Positions 1 through 6,300 of a DNA stretch of 16,301 bases are shown here, one piece after another. Below the pieces are notes generated by a model. The model saw nothing but the letters and a program-made list of their open reading frames with translations. It had not been told where the DNA came from and did no database searches. The DNA is taken from assembly GCA_002321305.1 (NCBI GenBank), contig DCMF01000073.1:1-16301 (forward strand). Direction: 5' to 3'. Made by a program: the position numbers and the translations under genes. Each line of letters opens with the position of its first letter. Position 1 is the first letter of the stretch. Origin of the DNA: Verrucomicrobia bacterium UBA1629 (lineage in GTDB: Bacteria; Verrucomicrobiota; Kiritimatiellia; RFP12; UBA1067).

Positions 1-42
1 GTTTTGAAAACTACACGACACCCCGAATGGGAGTGCCTACAA

Positions 43-462
43 ATGAAAGCGTTTACAGAGAGACTAAAAGAGCTAAGAGGTTGCGAATCACAAAAGTCAT
101 TTGCAACCATGCTAAATCTGAATCAACAGACCTATCAGCGCTATGAATGCGGCGCCCGCGAACCTGACCTCGAAACGCTACACCGAATCGGGGTTTCGTG
201 TGGTGTTTCGATAGACTGGCTTCTCGGCCTGTCAGATTCGCGCGACCGCCGCGAAGCCCCTTCGACCGCCGCGACAGCCGATCCGTCCGCCGCGCGTGGC
301 TCGTCCTGTGCGCCGAGCGCAAGCCCGGCGTTGACCCTTCGCCGCGCCACGCGCCCTTCCGAGCCGACGCTATCCGACGTCATGGCAGAGCTGCAGTCTC
401 TCAAACGCCGCGTCATTGCGCTCGAATCCTCGACCACATCCGAACTTGCCACTTGTGGCTAA
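43..462 (+). CDS. XRE-family HTH transcriptional regulator with C-terminal coiled coil
   Basis: Predicted DNA-binding regulator of 139 residues. The N-terminal 65 residues read as a five-helix Cro/C1-type (XRE) domain: LKELRGCESQ opens helix 1, SFATMLNLNQQTYQRYE is the helix-turn-helix, and CGVSIDWLLGLS is the usual closing helix of phage-type repressors. The middle (about residues 67-112) is low-complexity, Ala/Ser/Pro/Arg-rich and encoded by much GC-richer DNA than the HTH part, including an imperfect 21-bp tandem repeat around 242-275. The last 25 residues (LSDVMAELQSLKRRVIALES) form a short leucine-zipper-like helix suited to dimerisation. The ATG at 43 is preferred over the upstream TTG at 4 because GGGAG at 29-33 is correctly spaced. 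It probably regulates the adjacent accessory genes or the element; its operator was not identified. The family call is firm, the role inferred. Confidence 0.85.
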   Translation: MKAFTERLKELRGCESQKSFATMLNLNQQTYQRYECGAREPDLETLHRIGVSCGVSIDWLLGLSDSRDRREAPSTAATADPSAARGSSCAPSASPALTLRRATRPSEPTLSDVMAELQSLKRRVIALESSTTSELATCG

Positions 463-471
463 AGCAAAACA

Positions 472-855
472 ATGAAAAACGAAATCATAATAGCCTCTGC
501 CATTCTTTCGTTGGGAATGATTGTCTCAACCAGCATCTACACGCACAATCGTCCACAACGGTACACTTTCAAAGTTGAGAAAGAATATGATCATGAGTTT
601 GGCACCAAGATAACCCAGAAATTATTCGACACCGCAACAGGCCTTTCCTATAGCAGAACCATTACTGTCGACTTTCCAAACGGGAATGCGACGGAAAACG
701 TAACCGCCACAGATGAATTTACAGTTTTTGATCACAAGACCGATAAGCGAGTTTCAGGTTTTGCTCGCGATATCTTTCAAACGAAAAACAAGAAATTGAT
801 AGGCATCGATCGCTCTATCCTTCAAACAAAAGAAAATTATTATGACGACGAGTAA
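472..855 (+). CDS. Small membrane-anchored protein, unknown function
   Basis: Protein of 127 residues that I do not recognise. Residues 4-24 (IIIASAILSLGMIVSTSIYTH) form one hydrophobic N-terminal segment, a single membrane anchor or uncleaved signal. The remaining 100 residues are polar, with alternating beta-type stretches (RYTFKVEKEY, SRTITVDFPN, DEFTVFDHKT), and would lie outside the membrane. The gene starts 9 bp after the HTH gene stop and its end overlaps the most upstream possible start of the next gene, so the three may form one transcript. No good Shine-Dalgarno sequence precedes the ATG. Its DNA is clearly AT-richer than most of the window, which suggests separate acquisition. Confidence 0.6.
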   Translation: MKNEIIIASAILSLGMIVSTSIYTHNRPQRYTFKVEKEYDHEFGTKITQKLFDTATGLSYSRTITVDFPNGNATENVTATDEFTVFDHKTDKRVSGFARDIFQTKNKKLIGIDRSILQTKENYYDDE

Positions 856-871
856 ATCATCTGCAATCACA

Positions 872-1429
872 ATGAAAGCCATGAAAGAAACCATCCTAAT
901 TCTCGGCGCACTGTCCCTACCTGTGCTATGTCACGCCGAATTCATCTCCGTCACGACACAGGAATTCGGCGACATGACAATCACGACATATACAGACGAC
1001 GACGGGAACGTAACAACACGGACGTCGCAGAAATTTGGAGATCTTACGTTCGACAATTACAGCGATTCAAATGGAGGTTATGCGTCCGTCACACGACAGA
1101 AAATTGGGAACACAACCTATTGCAACACAACAATATCTGACGAGCGTGACATTTCCAAGACGACGACACAACCTCGGATGTGGACTGTTGGGTATGATGA
1201 TTGCGATGAACCGGAAGGATTCTCTGAATTAGAGAGAGACTATAACCAAAACAGACGTGCCATAAGGCAAATGCAAGCGACTCTTCGCGACATGAAAGCA
1301 AACCCGAAGACTCGGCAGTCAGAAATAAACAAAATGAAGAGAGATATTCGAAGGGCCTTCTACACTGAACTTGAAATGAGAAGACAAGCTGAAAGGCAAG
1401 GAGAATATGATCATTGGCGAACAAGATAA
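872..1429 (+). CDS. Exported repeat protein with C-terminal coiled coil, unknown function
   Basis: Protein of 185 residues. Residues 1-22 form a signal peptide (basic MKAMKE, hydrophobic TILILGALSLPVL, then CHA before Glu-Phe as a signal peptidase I site), so it should be periplasmic or secreted. Residues 26-90 hold three imperfect repeats of 21-23 residues built around TTQEFGDMTITTY, TSQKFGDLTFDNY and TRQKIGNTTYCNT, a pattern seen in small exported hypothetical proteins. From about residue 118 the chain is charged and helical (RRAIRQMQATLRDMK, RQSEINKMKRDIRRAF) and likely a coiled coil. The ATG at 872 is chosen because it starts exactly at the signal peptide; starts at 842 (overlapping the previous gene) and 881 are possible. 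No clear ribosome binding site is visible. It is AT-rich like its upstream neighbour. Confidence 0.65.
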   Translation: MKAMKETILILGALSLPVLCHAEFISVTTQEFGDMTITTYTDDDGNVTTRTSQKFGDLTFDNYSDSNGGYASVTRQKIGNTTYCNTTISDERDISKTTTQPRMWTVGYDDCDEPEGFSELERDYNQNRRAIRQMQATLRDMKANPKTRQSEINKMKRDIRRAFYTELEMRRQAERQGEYDHWRTR

Positions 1430-1454
1430 AGGGCATTTCTACCCCTTCCCGTCC

Positions 1455-1467
1455 CGCGCCCTTCGCG
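1455..1467. repeat. 13-bp repeat CGCGCCCTTCGCG, copy 1
   Basis: Intergenic copy of a 13-bp sequence also found exactly at 1946-1958, 3384-3396 and 5611-5623. Copies 1 and 3 match over 17 bp (TCCCGCGCCCTTCGCGC, 1452-1468 and 3381-3397). The outer CGCG blocks can pair to form a small hairpin. No T-tract follows, so it is not an obvious terminator. Confidence 0.75.
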
Positions 1468-1495
1468 CCTCTGTAAAACAGATGCACGAAGTTTT

Positions 1496-1503
1496 GCTAT
1501 AAT
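1496..1503 (+). promoter_or_regulatory. Extended -10 promoter for the small coupled gene pair
   Basis: TGCTATAAT (TG at 1495-1496, TATAAT at 1498-1503) is an extended -10 element. No convincing -35 is visible, as is common with extended -10 promoters. The following ACGCGGC resembles the ACGCGCC after the tRNA-Asn promoter. Transcription would start near 1510, shortly before GGAGG at 1514-1518. Confidence 0.55.
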
Positions 1504-1527
1504 ACGCGGCGAAGGAGGGTGATAGAC

Positions 1528-1734
1528 ATGGCTGAAGCGATAAAGAATTTCTTTTCTCGAATACACATCGTATTCGACAGGAATCTTTTCGACCTTGGAC
1601 CCGGCGAGCCGCGCATCGAGACGAGCGACTACATCTGCCCTTCCGTCGAAGAGGGCTGGCGTCAGGACTGGGAGAACATCGGCGGCGACTTTCGACGTGC
1701 CGTCAACAGGTTCGCAGCGGAACACGCCACATGA
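1528..1734 (+). CDS. Small acidic protein, unknown function, coupled to DUF2335-like gene
   Basis: Protein of 68 residues that I do not recognise. It begins MAEAIKNFFSRIHIVFDRN and is otherwise polar (SVEEGWRQDWENIGGDFRRAV) with no membrane segment or known motif. The ATG at 1528 is chosen over the in-frame GTG at 1519 because GGAGG at 1514-1518 stands 9 bp before it, an ideal spacing. Its stop overlaps the next start (ATGA at 1731-1734), so the two proteins are translationally coupled and probably work together. An extended -10 promoter lies just upstream. Confidence 0.65.
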   Translation: MAEAIKNFFSRIHIVFDRNLFDLGPGEPRIETSDYICPSVEEGWRQDWENIGGDFRRAVNRFAAEHAT

Positions 1735-2033
1735 GCAAGGACTCTCCAGCCGTCTCTCGTCAGATCGTTCAAACGACATGGCACGGCCCATTGCCGCCGC
1801 CGGAAACGCTTGAGCAGTTCAAGCGCCTTGTCCCCGATGCGCCTGAACGCATCTTCTGCATGGCCGAGGAAGAGGCTCGCGTCCGCCGCGAGATCATGAA
1901 GCGCGACTCCGAATCGCAGAACCTTCGGAAGGAGATCGAGCTGCGCGCGCCCTTCGCGACTATGGTTGCGGCGGCGGTATGTGTCGCTCCGTTTTCGACT
2001 CAGAAACCTTCTGAGTCTCAACAAGCGCATTAA
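1731..2033 (+). CDS. DUF2335-like membrane protein, apparently truncated
   Basis: Protein of 100 residues. The stretch WHGPLPPPETLEQF followed by LVPDAPERIFCMAEEE and a charged helix (ARVRREIMKRDSESQNLRKEIE) matches the conserved N-terminal part of the DUF2335 family as I know it: GPLPPPE, then P-x-A-x-R-I, then MAE. Members normally continue into about two transmembrane helices. Here the chain reaches only a weak hydrophobic patch (FATMVAAAVCVAP) and ends in a polar tail (STQKPSESQQAH). The last 70 bp overlap tail-to-tail with the SecB-like gene on the other strand, and the change in character coincides with the 13-bp repeat at 1946-1958. This suggests the original 3' end was lost when the neighbouring operon was joined here. 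The function of the family is unknown to me. Confidence 0.65.
   Translation: MSKDSPAVSRQIVQTTWHGPLPPPETLEQFKRLVPDAPERIFCMAEEEARVRREIMKRDSESQNLRKEIELRAPFATMVAAAVCVAPFSTQKPSESQQAH
1946..1958. repeat. 13-bp repeat CGCGCCCTTCGCG, copy 2
   Basis: Exact copy of the repeat at 1455 and 3384. It lies within the 3' part of the DUF2335-like gene, immediately beyond the stop codon of the convergent SecB-like gene (stop at 1960-1962). With copy 3 it brackets the HEPN/SecB-like operon as a direct repeat. Confidence 0.75.
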
Positions 2034-2424
2034 GCTTCCGCCGAATCTCGCCGATCATCATGACCGCCGGAAGGAACCTCACCTCATGCGTCGCCTGAGC
2101 GACCGAAGAGGTGTAAATTCCGCGCATGATGCCATAAAGCATCGTACAGGCGTTGTACCAGGCGTTCACGACATTGTCGTTTGAGATCGGCTCCCTATAG
2201 ACAAAGCTCCCTTCAATCCCACAGGCAAAATCAAAGCCACCGACAGTGTACGTGCAATGGACAAACGCCTTGTACTCGCTCTTCCCGATGTCGAATCGGA
2301 CATTCGGATCCACACGCAAGCCCTTCTCGACCGTCTTGTCGTCAAGAACGACCGCACTGAAACAGAGGACTGAATAACTCTTCAGTTCGCAGTTAAGCGG
2401 CATCTCGTTCTTCGGCTCTTGCAT
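1960..2424 (-). CDS. SecB-like chaperone, third gene of a putative toxin-antitoxin-chaperone operon
   Basis: Protein of 154 residues. The central beta-strand section (SEYKAFVHCTYTV, then FACGIEGSFVY) followed by REPISNDNVVNAW, NACTMLYGIMRGIYTSSVAQA and RFLPAVMM has the layout of SecB: beta-sheet core, then the helix corresponding to L-x-P-x-x-R-x-x-I-x-x-L-T and the closing proline-containing strand. SecB-like proteins act as housekeeping export chaperones or, when next to toxin-antitoxin genes, as chaperones that protect the antitoxin. The ATG at 2424 is chosen for the AAGGA about 11 bp upstream; it overlaps the preceding gene by 32 bp. Another ATG at 2403 is possible. Position as last gene after a HEPN gene favours the TAC role. 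The family call rests on pattern, not on a search. Confidence 0.6.
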   Translation of the reverse strand: MQEPKNEMPLNCELKSYSVLCFSAVVLDDKTVEKGLRVDPNVRFDIGKSEYKAFVHCTYTVGGFDFACGIEGSFVYREPISNDNVVNAWYNACTMLYGIMRGIYTSSVAQATHEVRFLPAVMMIGEIRRKLNALVETQKVSESKTERHIPPPQP

Positions 2425-2878
2425 TGGCGTTAATTTCCTTTGCGGCATTCGAGATATGAGGGAAATGCGACCAGCAGCCACAACGTGCTTCGCTACGACC
2501 ACACCCTTCACCATGGAAACACTGCAACTCTATTTCACGCAACCTCTCCACGAGCGACGGAGCCAAACTCGACCGTTCCGTCAGCACGGCAATCGGATCT
2601 GGGCTTCGCAAGTATTGCTCGCCATAGCACCTCCGAGTCTCGTCAGACGTGACAACCGAGGGGACAAAGAGAAGGTCCTCGCACTCGAAGACATCACGAA
2701 TCTCCTTGCGAATCTGCTTCTTGAAGTCCTGAACTCTCTCCGGATCAACGTCGAAGAGATTCACGTAAATCACGCTGCTGTCTTCGGGATCTTCCTCAAA
2801 GGAATAACGATAGCCGACGAACAGGTTGTCCATGATCGCCTGCACCTTGTCCTTCACTCTCTCGAATCTTTCGTGCAT
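2393..2878 (-). CDS. Unrecognised protein between HEPN and SecB-like genes, candidate antitoxin
   Basis: Protein of 161 residues, not assigned to a family. The N-terminal part has a charged helix (ERFERVKDKVQAIMDNL), a strand pair (GYRYSFEEDP, SVIYVNLFDV), a second charged helix (PERVQDFKKQIRKEIRDVF) and the strand DLLFVPSVVTSDETRR, an alpha/beta domain of about 95 residues. The C-terminal part holds a helix (SLVERLREIELQ) and then a Cys/His cluster (Cys120, His122, Cys126, Cys133, Cys135, His138, His141) that might bind metal, ending in a polar tail. The second of two adjacent ATGs (2878) is preferred because AGGAG lies 6 bp upstream. It starts 13 bp after the HEPN gene and overlaps the SecB-like gene. 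In TAC operons the middle gene is the antitoxin and its C-terminal tail is the chaperone-binding part; that role is inferred here. Confidence 0.75.
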   Translation of the reverse strand: MHERFERVKDKVQAIMDNLFVGYRYSFEEDPEDSSVIYVNLFDVDPERVQDFKKQIRKEIRDVFECEDLLFVPSVVTSDETRRCYGEQYLRSPDPIAVLTERSSLAPSLVERLREIELQCFHGEGCGRSEARCGCWSHFPHISNAAKEINANARAEERDAA

Positions 2879-2891
2879 CATTCGCTCCTGT

Positions 2892-3281
2892 TCAGGCCGA
2901 CATGGCAAGCCGTTCGAGGTGAGACCTCAAGTCACTCGCCTTGTTTCTGAAGTTGAGGTCAAGATCACTTGCCGTCACATCAGTCGGCGTGTAGTCCGAT
3001 TTCTTGCGCAACGCCAACGCATCCTCAAAGACATCCTCAAACCTGCCCTCGTCTTTCACCAGTTCATGCACAACGGATCTCGCCACACGATGGACCTCAA
3101 CCTGTGCATCCATTTTCATCTTGTTCTTCGACACGGCGTAAGCCTTGGCAACCTGAAAAAGAGAATAATACAGCCGATTGGCCGCCGCGTTGAAACGCCG
3201 ACTTTCAGCGAGTTCAGCGGCAACCGACATGTTCTCCTTTGACTTGTTGATCAGAATGTCGCAACCAGGTTTCATCTTCAT
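2892..3281 (-). CDS. HEPN-domain protein, putative ribonuclease toxin
   Basis: All-helical protein of 129 residues. Residues 27-47 (SRRFNAAANRLYYSLFQVAKA) are the hallmark helix of the HEPN group related to UPF0332 (N-R-x-Y-Y-x-x-F-x-A-x-K-A), and ALRKKSDY at 90-97 matches the family's L-R-x-x-x-D-Y motif. HEPN toxins cut RNA using an R-x(4-6)-H motif; Arg65 to His72 (RVARSVVH) fits with six residues between, though Arg68 and His72 could also be the pair. HEPN proteins of this type usually pair with a nucleotidyltransferase-fold (MNT) antitoxin, which is absent here. It is the first gene of a three-gene operon with a strong promoter 38 bp upstream. ATGs at 3281 and 3275 are both possible starts; neither has a strong Shine-Dalgarno sequence. 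Confidence 0.7.
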   Translation of the reverse strand: MKMKPGCDILINKSKENMSVAAELAESRRFNAAANRLYYSLFQVAKAYAVSKNKMKMDAQVEVHRVARSVVHELVKDEGRFEDVFEDALALRKKSDYTPTDVTASDLDLNFRNKASDLRSHLERLAMSA

Positions 3282-3318
3282 CCGAAATCTGCCATACCAC
3301 CAGCAGAAAACGGCGGAA

Positions 3319-3348
3319 ATTATACCACGCCGATACCGAACTCGTCAA
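3319..3348 (-). promoter_or_regulatory. Strong sigma-70-type promoter of the HEPN/SecB-like operon
   Basis: On the minus strand TTGACG (3348-3343), an 18-bp spacer and TATAAT (3324-3319) give a near-consensus promoter. The leader to the HEPN start is about 30 nt. A promoter placed directly before the putative toxin gene is typical of toxin-first TA and TAC operons, which are autoregulated by the antitoxin. No clear operator palindrome was found. Confidence 0.85.
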
Positions 3349-3383
3349 CCCAGCCAATTTCAAACCATTTCAGCGCAATTTCC

Positions 3384-3396
3384 CGCGCCCTTCGCG
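3384..3396. repeat. 13-bp repeat CGCGCCCTTCGCG, copy 3
   Basis: Exact copy of the 13-bp repeat, abutting the stop codon of the giant gene (3397-3399) and lying just upstream of the HEPN operon promoter. It is the outer boundary of the HEPN/SecB-like operon, mirrored by copy 2 on the other side. Confidence 0.75.
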
Positions 3397-6300
3397 CTAC
3401 AGGTCGCCCAGAATGATCCACAGCTGCTCCTCGCTCAGGCCCTGCTTCCGTCCCTGCGCAAAGAGCCGCGCGAGTTCCTGGCGGTCATACCCCTCCCTGT
3501 TCTTGTACTGGATCCAGGCGTTGTAGTATTTCATCTTCAGCTTGCCGACGTCCTCCGGCGTGAGGCCGTACGTCTCCGTCCAGTCCTCGACCTGCCTCTG
3601 GAAGCCGTCGAAGTCGCGCTCATGCCAGCCGACGTCGCCCTTCCTCCCCTTCAGCAGCTTCTCGGACAGCAGTCCGATCAGGCTCCGCGTCTTCGCCTCC
3701 TGCTCCCGGATCGCCGCACCGCGCTTCGCCGGGCTTCCGACCTGGATCTTGATCATGCGCCCGATCGCCGGCGAGACGACCGGCAGCCGCCGCAGCACGC
3801 TCTCCAGCGTCTCCGGCGCGCTCCCGCGCCCGTTGTCCACGCCGTTCACGTCCATCGCGAGAATCGAGCGCCCGCCGAAGTCGTTCCACAGCTTCGCGCC
3901 GACGGCCGCCGCGAACTGCCCGCGCATCTCCCAGCTTTCGTTGCGGTTCTCCCACAGGCGCTGGTCGTACATCGGCGCGCCCCGGAAGTAGTCCGTCGGG
4001 TTGTCGATCAGCGTGGCCTCCACCGTGTCGCGGAGCAGCGTGACGATCGGCCCCGCAAGCTGCAGGTCTGGCGTGACCGCCTTGACCGTCGAGTTCGCGA
4101 CCGCCTTTCCGAGCGACGGCGCGGCGGCGATCCCCATCATGTGCGCGATCAGCCCGGCCGCGTAGTCCGCCGTCGGCACGATCAGCTTGTCCTCGTCCGT
4201 CAGCGCGCCGCCGATAACGACGCTCGTGTAGCCGTCCGGCCCGTTCCAGATCGGCGTGATGTTGTAGTTCTCCTTCACGTAATCCGAGCAGTTCTGGTAC
4301 GCGCGGTGGAACGCCTTCGCGTAGCCGAACACGAACCCATACTTCGCCTTCGCCTTCTCCTCGTCGCCGTCCGCATCGTCCAGCATCCACTTCATCAGCA
4401 CGCCGGACGTGAACAGGCCGCCGATGAGGCGCCCCACCCACACCTTGCCGTCCTTGATCAGCATCTCGCCGGGGCGATCCCCGAAGGCCTTCCAGTGGCG
4501 CACGACGCCCTTCTCGACCATGTTGAAGAACTGCGCGACGAACTGCTGCGTCGGACGCTTCAGCCGCCCGGCGCGCTCGCCCTCGGCGATCGAGACGTTC
4601 TGCTTGACGACCAGCCCGCTCTCCTCGACGCTCCGGATCGCCCCGTATTCCATGCGGTCGTGCAGGTAGGCGACGACCTTCGCGAGCACGTCCTCGTGTT
4701 CCTGCTGCGCCTGGTTCTTCTTGAAGACGTTGATCGCGTCAAGGAACTTCCGCCCCTTCGACCGCGCGCGGTTCTCCGCGTCGACCTGCTCGAACGACTT
4801 CAGCCCCTTCCGGCTGAAGGCCTCGAACGCGAAGCCGCTCGTCTCGGGGCCGCGATAGGCCTGCGCCATCGGCACGAGGAAGTTGCCCTTCAGCATCTCC
4901 ATCACGCCCGCGAAGTCCTCGTTCATCTGCAGGACTTTCGCCATGTCGCCCGCGTCCTCGGCCGCCCACAGTTCCCGCTGCCATTCGACCGTCTTCTCCA
5001 GAATCCGCGCGTACCGCTCGGCCTTCGGGATGTGCGCGTAGACCGTGTGCTTCCCGAAGAGACACCCGACCCTCGGAACGTTCCGCACGAGCGCCTGGAG
5101 GACGAGATCGGACGCCGCGCCCAGGCCCGGCGCGACCGCCCGCAGCGCCGTCTTCGCGCGCGTCTCGCGCATGCCCGGCATGTTCTTCTCGATCGAGTCC
5201 TGGTTGCGCTTGACGTTCTGCGCCCAGTAGGCGGGGTTGTAGTCGATGTACAGCGCGCGGACAAGCCCGTTCGCCTTCGTGATCCACTGCGCCGCGTCCG
5301 GATCGACCCGGAAGGCGTCCGCGATCTGGCGCGGCACGACGAGCGTGCGCTTCTCGCCGTCAACCATGTAGTGGAGGTGCCCGTACCGCTCGTTGTCCGG
5401 CCACTCCGCGCCGTCCGCCCGCCGCAGGTCGCGCACGCCCTCGACACCGTCCTTGAGCAGCGCGTCGCGCAGGTCGAGAATCATCTGATTCCGCCGCAGG
5501 AAATGCTGCAGCCGGTCGACCTTCATCCACGTCGCGCTCCGCGCCTCCTGCGCGGCGGCCATCGACCCCTTCATCGGCATCGTCCACGCGGTCTCGCCGC
5601 AGACGTCGCCCGCGCCCTTCGCGCTCGCGTAGGCGTACGCCCCGCTCACCATGTCGTCCCCGCCCGCGACGCCCGCCGCACGCGCCGCCGCACGCGCGGC
5701 ATCGACCGCCGCAAGTTCGTCGACCGACAGCGTCCGCTTCGTCGTCACGTAATGCTCCTGCGTCCGCAGGTAGTCCACGTACGCCTTGCCGAACGCCGCC
5801 TCCAGCCGCCTGTCGTTCAACAGCTCCCGCTCGTGGATGCCGAAGAACTCGCGCCCGTACTGCTCCAGCTTCGCGTACTTCGCCGGGCCGAGCCGCGCCT
5901 TCATCTCGTCCAGCGCAATCTGCGCCTGCCGCGCGCTCATGCCGTCGCTCGCCGCGCGCCCCTGCGTCTCGACGACGCGCTGAAGCCTCAGGTAGAGCGA
6001 GCGGTCCTCTTCCGTCAGACCCCACCGCTCGTACGCCTTTCCTTCCAGGCGCAGCATCTGGATGAAGTAGCGGTTCCCCTCGTTGAACGCGCCGCGTTCG
6101 CAGGCCGTCCGGCTCAGCTCCAGCCGGTGGAGAAGCCGCTCGGCATCGCCGATAAAGCGGTCGGTCTCCGCGCGGATGCGCGCGCGGTCTGCCGCATTCG
6201 GCGTCTGCCGCAGCAGGGCCTTCTGGGCCGCCTTGTAGATCTTCAGCTTCTCGCTGATGCGCACGTAAACGGGCGCGAACTTGTCGTGGAAGCCGACAAG

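Noticed and set aside
198..578. Plus-strand frame of 126 codons overlapping the HTH gene
   Set aside because: It overlaps the HTH gene and its neighbour in another frame, with no ribosome binding site and no recognisable sequence.
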